The notes under the pieces are model-generated. The model was not told the origin of the DNA and did not search any database. It saw only the letters and a program-made list of their open reading frames with translations. From the NCBI RefSeq assembly GCF_900107975.1, contig NZ_FNVF01000002.1, positions 387,178-451,177 of the forward strand: a stretch of 64,000 bases of DNA, read 5' to 3'. Origin of the DNA: Paenibacillus sp. UNC499MF. Lineage in GTDB: Bacteria > Bacillota > Bacilli > Paenibacillales > NBRC-103111. The position numbers were made by a program, and so were the translations under genes. Shown here piece by piece: positions 52,185 to 59,246 of this stretch. Every line of letters begins with the position of its first letter. Position 1 is the first letter of the stretch.

Positions 52185-53273
52185 ATGGGAAACCGTGCTT
52201 ACAATTTTAACGCCGGTCCGGCGGCTCTGCCGCTGGAAGTGCTGGAGCAGGCGCAGAAGGAATTTGTCGACTTCCGCGGCATCGGCATGTCGATTATGGA
52301 AATTTCGCACCGCAGCGCAGAGTACGAAGCGGTGAACAACGAAACGCAAAGCCTGCTTAAAGAATTGTTCAGCATTCCGGACGGCTACAAAGTGCTTTTC
52401 CTCCAAGGCGGAGCAAGCACACAATTCACCATGATTCCCATGAATTTTCTGCAAGCCGGACAAACCGCGGCCTATGTTCAAAGCGGCGCGTGGGCGGACA
52501 AAGCGATCAAGGAAGCGAAGCTTTTCGGGGAAACCGCGGTTGCGGCGAGCTCGAAAGATCAGAAGTTCATGCGCATGCCGGATCTCGGCGGGCTTAACCT
52601 GTCGGATCAGACGGCTTACCTGCATGTCACGTCGAACGAAACCATCGAAGGCTCGCAGCTTCAAAGCTACCCGGATACCGGCAGCATTCCGCTTATCGCG
52701 GACATGTCCAGCGACATTCTCAGCCGCCCGGTCGACGTCTCGAAGTTCAGCCTGATTTACGCGGGCGCGCAGAAGAATCTCGGTCCTTCGGGCGTAACGG
52801 TCGTTATTTTGCGCGAAGACATGCTGGAGCGCGCGAACGGAAACCTTCCGACCATGTTCCGCTACGACACCCACGTGAAGAACGATTCGCTTTACAATAC
52901 GCCGCCTTCCTACTCGGTGTATATGATCAATCTGGTTCTGCACTGGATCAAACGCCAGGGCGGACTTGCGGCGCTGGAGAAAATCAACATCGACAAAACC
53001 GATCTGATCTACAACGCCATCGATTCCAGCGGCGGCTTCTATCAAGGCTGCGTAGACACGGACAGCCGTTCGAGAATGAACATCACGTTCCGTCTTCAAT
53101 CGGAAGAGCTGGAGAAACTGTTCGTGAAAGAGTCCCAAGCGAACGGATTTGTCGGTCTGAAAGGGCACCGCAGCGTCGGCGGTCTTAGAGCTTCGACTTA
53201 CAACGCGGTTCCTTACGAATCGTGTCAGGCACTGGCCCAGTTCATGAACGATTTCAGCAAGCGCAACGGCTAA
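52185..53273 (+). CDS. serC: Phosphoserine aminotransferase
   Basis: PLP-dependent transaminase of serine synthesis (3-phosphohydroxypyruvate to phosphoserine). The 362-residue protein opens with YNFNAGPAALPLEVLEQAQ and has GMSIMEISHRS, LQGGASTQFTMIPMNFL, the PLP-binding Lys197 in YAGAQKNLGPSG, and the GLKGHRSVGGLRASTYNAVP end typical of SerC. The start at 52185 follows TGTGGAGAG; the long upstream frame overlaps thpR on the other strand and is spurious. It has its own promoter and terminator; serA and serB are not nearby. Confidence 0.96.
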   Translation: MGNRAYNFNAGPAALPLEVLEQAQKEFVDFRGIGMSIMEISHRSAEYEAVNNETQSLLKELFSIPDGYKVLFLQGGASTQFTMIPMNFLQAGQTAAYVQSGAWADKAIKEAKLFGETAVAASSKDQKFMRMPDLGGLNLSDQTAYLHVTSNETIEGSQLQSYPDTGSIPLIADMSSDILSRPVDVSKFSLIYAGAQKNLGPSGVTVVILREDMLERANGNLPTMFRYDTHVKNDSLYNTPPSYSVYMINLVLHWIKRQGGLAALEKINIDKTDLIYNAIDSSGGFYQGCVDTDSRSRMNITFRLQSEELEKLFVKESQANGFVGLKGHRSVGGLRASTYNAVPYESCQALAQFMNDFSKRNG

Positions 53274-53321
53274 ACACCTCCGTTACACGGTGCACGGACA
53301 GGCATTCTTTACTTCTTACCG

Positions 53322-53354
53322 AAAAACGGGGCCCTTCGCAGGGTCCCGTTTTTG
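53322..53354 (+). terminator. Terminator of serC
   Basis: AAAAACGGGGCCCT pairs with AGGGTCCCGTTTTT with one mismatch, ending in a T-run. Confidence 0.85.
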
Positions 53355-53407
53355 CTGTGCGGATATGATGTTCGCCGGGCGGCTGATACCTGCCGCCATA
53401 AACCTAT

Positions 53408-53446
53408 AAAAAAAGGTACGGCGAATGATTCGCCCTACCTTTTAAA
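53408..53446 (-). terminator. Terminator of the orphan response regulator
   Basis: AAAGGTACGGCGAAT and ATTCGCCCTACCTTT pair with one internal mismatch; T-rich on the minus strand after the stem. Confidence 0.7.
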
Positions 53447-53482
53447 AAACGCTCTGTGTATACCCGTGTTTTCGGACGGCCC

Positions 53483-54196
53483 TCAGGCAAAACTTTCTTT
53501 AATGGCGGGCTCGGTCAATTTGTAGCCGACGTTGCGGATGGTCATGATATATTCGGGTGTCCGGGCATTGGCCTCGATTTTATCCCGGAGATGAGAGATG
53601 TGGACATCGACGATACGGGTATCGCCGAGGAAATGATAATCCCAGACGCCGTGCAGCAGCTGCTGGCGGCTCAGTACTTTGCCTCTGTGCTTGCAGAGGA
53701 ACACAAGCAGCTCGAATTCTTTGGGGGTCAGATCAACCGGCTTGCCCGCGCAGGTCACCTCACGCTGATCGGGACGGATGCTGAGCTGGCCGATCGTGAT
53801 CGGGGCTTCTTCGCCCGAAGCCGGGAGCGTCTGGATGCGGCGGATGATCGCCTGAATGCGGGAAATCAGCTCCTGCGGACTGAAAGGTTTGGTCATATAA
53901 TCGTCGGCGCCGTTGTCCAGCCCCGCGATTTTATCCGATAAATCCTGCATGGCGGTGAGCATAATGATGGGGACGAGATTGTTCTGGCTGCGCAGCTTGC
54001 GGCAAACCTGCAGGCCGTCCATTTTGGGCAGCATCAGGTCAAGGACGATAATGTCGGGACGGAACTGGCCGATGACGTCGAATACGGCCTCACCGTCGTA
54101 TACGCACTGGACTTCGAAGCCTACGAGCTTCAGATTGAACTCGATGAGCATGGAGATCGAAGGTTCGTCGTCTACGACTAGCACTTTTTTCTTCAT
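53483..54196 (-). CDS. OmpR/PhoB-family response regulator without adjacent kinase
   Basis: A 237-residue regulator: receiver with phospho-acceptor Asp53 (VLDLMLPKMDG), Thr in MLTAM and Lys in MTKPFSP, then a winged helix (RQQLLHGVWDYHF, RIVDVHISHLRDKIE) ending at a YIMTIRNVGYKL segment. No kinase gene is adjacent, so its partner is encoded elsewhere or it works alone. The start at 54196 follows AAAGGAG; the frame continues 141 bases upstream without a ribosome site. It is divergent from trmL. It resembles PhoP/ResD-type regulators. Confidence 0.92.
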   Translation of the reverse strand: MKKKVLVVDDEPSISMLIEFNLKLVGFEVQCVYDGEAVFDVIGQFRPDIIVLDLMLPKMDGLQVCRKLRSQNNLVPIIMLTAMQDLSDKIAGLDNGADDYMTKPFSPQELISRIQAIIRRIQTLPASGEEAPITIGQLSIRPDQREVTCAGKPVDLTPKEFELLVFLCKHRGKVLSRQQLLHGVWDYHFLGDTRIVDVHISHLRDKIEANARTPEYIMTIRNVGYKLTEPAIKESFA

Positions 54197-54335
54197 GAAT
54201 CGGTCTCCTTTGGGTTCGGTTATAGCTCTATTATCGCGTCTATGTATCACGGTCATATTAAGAACACGTAAAACGAGTGTTAAAATTGCGGAGAAGAAGG
54301 TGTATACTAGCAGAGGAAAGAGGTGAACGTGCAGC

Positions 54336-54800
54336 ATGGCTTTTCACATCGTATTGGTTGAACCCGAAATCCCGGCGAATACGGGTAATATTTCCCGGAC
54401 CTGCGCAGCCACGGGGACTTACCTGCATCTGGTGCGGCCGCTCGGATTTTCAACGGACGACAAAACACTCAAACGGGCCGGGCTCGACTACTGGCATTCC
54501 GTCAAACTGGAGTATCACGATTCATTTGAAGAGGTTAAAGAAAAATATGCGGGAAGCCGGTTCTTTTTTGCCACGACGAAAACGGATAAGCGGTATACGG
54601 ATTTCGAGTTCCGCGACGGCGATTTTTTCGTTTTCGGCCGAGAGACGAAAGGACTCCCGCCCGAAATTCTGGAGGCTCATCCCGGCCAGACCATGAGAAT
54701 GCCGATGTCGGATGCGGTCCGCTCGCTGAACTTGTCGAACTCGGCGGCTATCGTCCTGTTCGAAGCGCTCCGCCAGAACGATTTTCCGGGACTCCGGTAA
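54336..54800 (+). CDS. trmL: tRNA (cytidine/uridine-34-2'-O)-methyltransferase, TrmL/CspR
   Basis: SPOUT-fold methyltransferase of 154 residues that methylates the 2'-hydroxyl of the wobble base of some leucine tRNAs. It has the knot motifs LVEPEIPANTGNISRTCAATG, VFGRETKGLPPEIL and PMSDAVRSLNLSNSAAIVLFEA. The full length is that of the short TrmL family. An AAAGAGGTG ribosome site precedes the ATG at some distance (13 bases). It converges with the ArsB-family gene; terminators of both sides lie interleaved between them. Confidence 0.94.
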   Translation: MAFHIVLVEPEIPANTGNISRTCAATGTYLHLVRPLGFSTDDKTLKRAGLDYWHSVKLEYHDSFEEVKEKYAGSRFFFATTKTDKRYTDFEFRDGDFFVFGRETKGLPPEILEAHPGQTMRMPMSDAVRSLNLSNSAAIVLFEALRQNDFPGLR

Positions 54801-54812
54801 AGAGGACAAAAA

Positions 54813-54849
54813 ACCCTAAGGAGAAGGGGATCAGCCCTCTTCTCAGGGT
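54813..54849 (-). terminator. Terminator of the ArsB-family gene
   Basis: ACCCTAAGGAGAAGGG pairs with CCCTCTTCTCAGGGT with a bulge; the T-run (six Ts) is on the minus strand at 54812-54807, just after the trmL stop. Confidence 0.75.
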
Positions 54850-54917
54850 CCTCCTGAATACACCCGAACTCAAACGCTTTTTTTGACATAGATTACGGTA
54901 AGCATCCCTTTTACATG

Positions 54918-54952
54918 AACGGTCTTCGATTTATTCGAAGATCGTTTTTTTT
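54918..54952 (+). terminator. Terminator of trmL
   Basis: AACGGTCTTCGA (54918-54929) pairs with TCGAAGATCGTT (54935-54946) with one mismatch, then eight Ts that abut the stop codon of the convergent gene. Confidence 0.8.
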
Positions 54953-56306
54953 AATAAATCCAGGAGATCCAGTAAGCGAGAAAGACCAGTGTGAAGAGCA
55001 GGGTAACGGGAATGACGGTGATTGTCACTTTCAGATACTGGCTCCAGGTCAGCTCAACCTTGCCTTTTTTCAGAATATGCATCCACATCAGGGTGGCAAG
55101 CGTTCCTATGGGGAGAAGAAGAGAACCGATATCGCTGCCGATGACGCTGGCCAGGTAAGAGATTTTGAGCGTCAGCGGATCGAGGCCCATATGCGTCAGC
55201 GTAAGCGTGCCGATCATGAGAGCGGGATGATTGTTGAAAATATTGGAGAGCAGGCTCAGGAGGGTGCCCATCAATACGCTGGCGTGAAGCAGACTACCGC
55301 TGACGACGGGCTCCAGCAGCCGGATCAGCAGGCTCGTAAGGCCGATATTGTGCAGCCCGTAGATGATGACATACATACTGAAAGCGAATAGAAGAATGTT
55401 CCACGGTGTTTTGCGGATCATGTCGGCCGGAGAGATGTTCAGCCGGTACCAGCGCCAGGCAAGCAGGAGTACGGAACCGGTGACGGCCATGACGGGTACG
55501 GGAAAATGGATGTAGGAAGCGGCGAACAAGCTCAGACGTACACCGAATACGAACAGGAGAATGTTCCGCATAAACCGTGCCCGCTGTTCGTTATCCAGGT
55601 CGGAAGAGCTGTTTTTGAGCGGGTGGCTGCCGATGCCGGGAGCCGTGTATTTCCAGGCGCCGGGTCTCAGGACGGGAATGGTTTTGGGCAGCGTCTTGTA
55701 GAAGTTGAGGAACAGCAGCAGCGCCAGCAGGACGAGACCGAGAGAGGCGGGAATGAACATCATGGCCGTGTGCATGTAGAGGTCCATATCGACCATTTTT
55801 AACGCGATGAGATTGACGATATTGCTGACCCCGATAGGCGCGCTGGAAGCCGTTGCGATTAACGCCCCGGACAGCAGGTAGGGAATTTTCTGATGATTTT
55901 TGAGCTTGAGGTTGCGGAGCAGCATAAGCAGAATCGGGGTCGTAATGAGGATGCTGCCGTCGTTATTGACGAAGAGCGTCATCAGAAAGCAGAACAGGTT
56001 CGTGTACCAGAACAGCCGGATGCCGGAGCCGTGCGCTTTCTCCGATAATTTCTCCGCCGCCCATTGAAAAAAACCGAAGCTTTCAAGAACGATGGCCATC
56101 ACGATGGTGGCCATAATCGTAACGGCGGCTCCGCCGATCGTTTCGGTAATGCTGCCCAGATCCGCCAAAGAAACGCTGCCGCTCAGCAGGATAATCAGCG
56201 CGCCTGCGGATGCGGGGAAGGCTTCGTTGATATCCGGACGCCAGAAAATAAACAAGAGAGTGCCAAGAAATGTGAGAACGGTTATCGGGATAAGAAATTC
56301 GTCCAT
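54951..56306 (-). CDS. ArsB-family anion/arsenite permease
   Basis: A 451-residue membrane protein of the ion-transporter superfamily with about eleven helices and the ArsB pattern: FVNNDGSILITTPILLMLLRN, TASSAPIGVSNIVNLIAL, TPWNILLFAFSMYVIIYGL, NHPALMIGTL, and SDIGSLLLPIGTLATLMWMH. ArsB proteins extrude arsenite or antimonite, sometimes with an ATPase subunit. No arsR or arsC lies nearby, so an arsenic role is inferred from the family and another anion is possible. The start at 56306 is nine bases from GGGAGGTG. Confidence 0.82.
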   Translation of the reverse strand: MDEFLIPITVLTFLGTLLFIFWRPDINEAFPASAGALIILLSGSVSLADLGSITETIGGAAVTIMATIVMAIVLESFGFFQWAAEKLSEKAHGSGIRLFWYTNLFCFLMTLFVNNDGSILITTPILLMLLRNLKLKNHQKIPYLLSGALIATASSAPIGVSNIVNLIALKMVDMDLYMHTAMMFIPASLGLVLLALLLFLNFYKTLPKTIPVLRPGAWKYTAPGIGSHPLKNSSSDLDNEQRARFMRNILLFVFGVRLSLFAASYIHFPVPVMAVTGSVLLLAWRWYRLNISPADMIRKTPWNILLFAFSMYVIIYGLHNIGLTSLLIRLLEPVVSGSLLHASVLMGTLLSLLSNIFNNHPALMIGTLTLTHMGLDPLTLKISYLASVIGSDIGSLLLPIGTLATLMWMHILKKGKVELTWSQYLKVTITVIPVTLLFTLVFLAYWISWIY

Positions 56307-56896
56307 ATCTGATTTCACCTCCCTTCTTTCCGAAAAAGAAGGACCTTGTAAAAGGAAACTAGCTTCCCTAGTTTTTTCCCTCCTTTATACTTGTCTGCTA
56401 TATTTAGTTGTAATGTATGATATGTTTATGGAAGATGGCAGGAACCAAGCTTTCTCCTAATTTCGCCAGTTTCAACGATTCCCTCTCCTTGGCAAACGGT
56501 TTGCAGGGGCAGATGGCTTGTCGTGACAGTTGAAAGGCCGGATGTTTCCCGAGCCGGATCAGACGGGATTTCGGAAAGGGCGGGCATGAGCCGGAAGGTC
56601 CATTTCGGATTAGAGAACATCGAAGAAGCCGGGATTCGGTGCTTGCCGGCATAAGCCTAAAGCAGCAGTCCGGTGTGCGCGGAACGGGAGATCGGACGGC
56701 GGTTTCCTGAAATTTTCTAGGCGTATAGGCGTATCCTGAGCTAGTTTGCAAGCCGGACTCGGATTTTTTCGCTCTGGTGCTTAGGAATCTTGTAATCTTT
56801 GCCGTTTTGTATCCCCGAATAAAAAGAATATAACGAAGTTAGAAGGAATTAGCAGAAATTTGGCGAATAAAAATGGGTAAAGATTGCTAAGCCGAT
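56307..56896. other. Long intergenic region before abrB
   Basis: About 590 bases. A weak open frame on the minus strand (56404-56751) has no ribosome site and no recognisable motif, so I do not call it. The first 90 bases hold the promoter region of the ArsB-family gene. The last 60 hold a TTTGGCGAATAA (56859-56870) that resembles a Spo0A box. I see no repeat or structured leader. Confidence 0.4.
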
Positions 56897-56902
56897 TATA
56901 CT
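56897..56902 (+). promoter_or_regulatory. Candidate -10 box of abrB
   Basis: TATACT lies 26 bases before the start codon. No matching -35 is visible at 16-18 bases, so the promoter may depend on an activator or be weak. Confidence 0.3.
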
Positions 56903-56927
56903 TCGGTGAAATGAGGTGAGTGGCACA

Positions 56928-57188
56928 ATGATGAAACCAGCTGGAGTTGTCCGTAAAGTGGATCAGCTTGGACGTATCGTATTACCTAAGTCGCTGCGCA
57001 AAAGATATCAAATGAACGAAGGCGATCCGGTCGAAATTTTAGTACAAGGGGACCATATCATCCTAGAGAGATACCGCCCGAAATGCGTATTCTGCGGTGA
57101 GATGGATCATGTTAACGAATTTAAAGAACGTCACATCTGTTCCAATTGTCTGGGCGAAATGAACGCAATGAAACAGCCGAGAGTTTAG
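56928..57188 (+). CDS. abrB: AbrB-family transition-state regulator with C-terminal zinc-knuckle-like Cys pairs
   Basis: A short DNA-binding protein of 86 residues. The N-terminal swapped-hairpin domain (residues 5-52) has VVRKVDQLGRIVLPKSLRKR and EILVQGDHIILERYRP, as in AbrB and SpoVT. The C-terminal tail carries Cys53-x2-Cys56 and Cys71-x2-Cys74, which could bind zinc; Bacillus subtilis AbrB lacks these, while clostridial AbrB proteins have a similar CxxC pair. Start 56928 is nine bases from GAGGTG; Met at 56931 is possible. AbrB regulators control genes of the transition to stationary phase and sporulation. Confidence 0.9.
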   Translation: MMKPAGVVRKVDQLGRIVLPKSLRKRYQMNEGDPVEILVQGDHIILERYRPKCVFCGEMDHVNEFKERHICSNCLGEMNAMKQPRV

Positions 57189-57230
57189 GGCTTATTTCCT
57201 ACGTTTTTACCGGGACAATTGAGCACATGA

Positions 57231-57273
57231 GACGAAAAAACGCCGTTTCCTTCGGGAGACGGCGTTTTTTCGT
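57231..57273 (+). terminator. Terminator of abrB
   Basis: GACGAAAAAACGCCGTTTCC pairs with GGGAGACGGCGTTTTTTCGT around a three-base loop, nearly perfect. Confidence 0.9.
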
Positions 57274-57363
57274 GACTGCGCCTTTTTTAACCCCCTAAAA
57301 GAAAGGCGATATGGTAAAATCAGGGCAGTGCTTTCGGAAGCGGAGCAGAAAGGAGAGAGAGCC

Positions 57364-57780
57364 GTGATAAACATAAACGGTATAGGGTTCGGAGACGGAC
57401 CGGGGCTGTTCGGGCTTATATCCGCGTTGTTTCCGTTCATTTTCATCGCGATTCTGGCATTTATCGCTTTTACTCTGGTGAGAAGCATCCTGCAGTGGAA
57501 CCACAACAACAAGCAGCCGGTGCTTACGGTAGAAGCGCGGGTCGCCACGAAGCGCACGAAGGTGTCCCATCACCATTCGGCTTCGGACGAATCCATGCAC
57601 AGTCATTCCACGGACACGTCCTACTTCGTCACGTTCGAGGTGGAGAGCGGCGACCGGATCGAGTTCCGAATAAGCGGATCGGAGTACGGCCAGCTAGTGG
57701 AAGGGGATATGGGGAAGCTGAATTTTCAGGGTACGCGGTATCTCGGTTTTGCGCGGCATCGGGTGGTCAGTTATCCGTAA
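57364..57780 (+). CDS. DUF2500 family membrane protein
   Basis: A 138-residue protein with one N-terminal membrane helix (about 17-43, FIFIAILAFIAFTLVRSIL) and a small beta-rich domain (ARVATKRTKVSHHH, YFVTFEVESGDRIEFRISG, GDMGKLNFQGTRYLGF) typical of DUF2500, of unknown function. A His/Ser-rich loop lies between the strands. The start is GTG 57364, three bases after AAAGGAGAGAGA, so the spacing is short; the frame is open to 57328 but has no better site. Confidence 0.75.
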   Translation: MININGIGFGDGPGLFGLISALFPFIFIAILAFIAFTLVRSILQWNHNNKQPVLTVEARVATKRTKVSHHHSASDESMHSHSTDTSYFVTFEVESGDRIEFRISGSEYGQLVEGDMGKLNFQGTRYLGFARHRVVSYP

Positions 57781-57823
57781 GCCTTGCCGGGCGCGGGCGG
57801 ATTCGGGAGAAGACCGAATAAGT

Positions 57824-57852
57824 AAAGGGGCTGATAAATCAGCCCCTTTTTG
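57824..57852. terminator. Bidirectional terminator between DUF2500 and the beta-lactamase-like gene
   Basis: AAAGGGGCTGAT and ATCAGCCCCTTT pair perfectly around a two- to four-base loop, with T-rich tracts for both strands. Confidence 0.85.
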
Positions 57853-58881
57853 CTAGATCATTTCTTTTTCGATACCGGAAATGATTTCGAAAGCTCCGCC
57901 GGATTTGTTGGAGCAAACCACGATGGACCGCTTCTCTTTGGGATAATACACAGACCTGAAGTTCACGCCCGGGTCATACCCCATTATAATATACTTCTCT
58001 ACATCCTCATGATTCTCGTGCTGCCGAAGCTTCATCCGAAGTCCGTATCCGCAGTAAATATCGTCAGCTATATGCACATGGGGCCGCAGCAGTATAGAGG
58101 TCGTTTCTTCGTTCAACAATTCAAATGTCATTAAACTTTCCCAAAATTTCACCATATCCGGTGCCGTCACATAAGCGCCGCCGTCCGGGCCGCCTTTGGC
58201 GGGAAGCGAGAATAAGTTGGTTTTCCAGCTTCCGTCTTTACGGTCGATATAACCGGCCGCAGTCCGTTCGGGCAAACTATCCGTTTCAAAGTAACCGGAA
58301 TCCTTCATACCCGCTTTGGCAAAAATAAATTGCTCCACATAGTCGCTGAAGGGAAGCCCGCTAACATGTTCGACAACGAGCCCCAGAACGATATAGCCTC
58401 CGTTGTTGTAATGAAAAATCTGCCCGGGCTCGTGCTTCATCTTCTTATCCGCAAACAAGGGAAGGAAGTCCTGAGGCCGCCGGACACGATACATGGGATA
58501 ATCCGTCCATAAATCTTCGAAATTATCCATGATGTCTTCATCGTAATAATCAGGTATTCCCGAAGTATGCGTTAACAAATGATGAATCGTGATTTCTTGG
58601 TCAAAATGTTCAAACTTCCGCGGCAGACAATCCCGCAGCTTGGAATCGTAAGAGAGTTGACCTTTCTCCACTAGCTGGCAGATTGCTGCAGCTGTAAACA
58701 GCTTGCACCCGGATGCTATTCCGAAACGGGTATCCACCCGGTTAAGGATGCCTTCGGAGCGATTGGCATAGCCGCCGCTGAAGGCAGCAAAGATTTCTTC
58801 CTTGTTCTTCGCAAGGGCCGTACCGGAAAACCCGGTCGCCTCTTTAAGAGTCCGCATAGCCTCGCTCATCATTTCTTTCAT
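57853..58881 (-). CDS. Serine beta-lactamase/penicillin-binding-like hydrolase
   Basis: A 342-residue enzyme of the class C beta-lactamase/esterase superfamily. The nucleophile motif is Ser57-Gly-Cys-Lys60 (FGIASGCKLFTAAAICQLVEKG), followed by HHLLTHTSGIPDYYDED, the Tyr-Asn-Asn motif (HYNNGGYIVLGLVVEHVSG), and a GGPDGGAYVTAPDM segment in place of a classical KTG. There is no signal peptide, so it is probably cytoplasmic and an esterase or peptidase rather than a resistance lactamase. The start at 58881 follows GGAGG; the upstream frame to 58905 is less likely. Confidence 0.82.
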   Translation of the reverse strand: MKEMMSEAMRTLKEATGFSGTALAKNKEEIFAAFSGGYANRSEGILNRVDTRFGIASGCKLFTAAAICQLVEKGQLSYDSKLRDCLPRKFEHFDQEITIHHLLTHTSGIPDYYDEDIMDNFEDLWTDYPMYRVRRPQDFLPLFADKKMKHEPGQIFHYNNGGYIVLGLVVEHVSGLPFSDYVEQFIFAKAGMKDSGYFETDSLPERTAAGYIDRKDGSWKTNLFSLPAKGGPDGGAYVTAPDMVKFWESLMTFELLNEETTSILLRPHVHIADDIYCGYGLRMKLRQHENHEDVEKYIIMGYDPGVNFRSVYYPKEKRSIVVCSNKSGGAFEIISGIEKEMI

Positions 58882-58943
58882 GCCGTTTCCTCCGCTTTTG
58901 CACATGGAACGGTATCTTTCCCATGCCTTTTTGTTTTGGGCAT

Positions 58944-59004
58944 AAAAAAATCCCCGCCGCAGACGGGCAGAACAAGAGATTCATTCTGCTCGCAGGGTGG
59001 GGAT
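58944..59004 (-). terminator. Terminator of the 32-residue peptide gene
   Basis: ATCCCCGCC pairs with GGTGGGGAT, with an inner GCAGAA/TTCTGC stem, and seven Ts follow on the minus strand (58950-58944). This strong terminator directly follows the small gene at 59050. Confidence 0.8.
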
Positions 59005-59049
59005 CATTTCATATCCAGGGCTTTCGTTTGTCCGCATGACGGGCGAAAC

Positions 59050-59148
59050 TTACAGGCCTTTGGTTTTATCCTCGTTGTACGAAGATGTGAAGATGGCCAC
59101 GATAAACATGGTAAGCACTGCAATAATGATCCAGAAAGCATGAGACAT
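59050..59148 (-). CDS. 32-residue single-helix membrane peptide
   Basis: A short ORF missed by length cut-offs. The peptide has the head MSHAFW, one hydrophobic helix (about residues 5-21, IIIAVLTMFIVAIF), and a charged tail NEDKTKGL. The ATG at 59148 is nine bases from an excellent GGAGGTG ribosome site, a TATAAT box lies upstream (59189-59184 on the minus strand), and a strong terminator follows. This set of signals is convincing for a real gene. I recognise no family. Small bitopic peptides of this kind often modulate kinases, proteases or transporters, but nothing specific is shown here. Confidence 0.7.
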   Translation of the reverse strand: MSHAFWIIIAVLTMFIVAIFTSSYNEDKTKGL

Positions 59149-59246
59149 CCAAGCGCACCTCCAAGTAAACATACGTTAGCCTAATTATACCCAATCGTCC
59201 ATCAAAAGAAAATGACAAAAATGTGAACAAGCCTTCACACATGCCT

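Noticed and set aside
56404-56751. A 115-codon frame on the minus strand in the long gap before abrB
   Set aside because: No ribosome site and no motif; Pro/Arg/Ser composition fits a chance frame.
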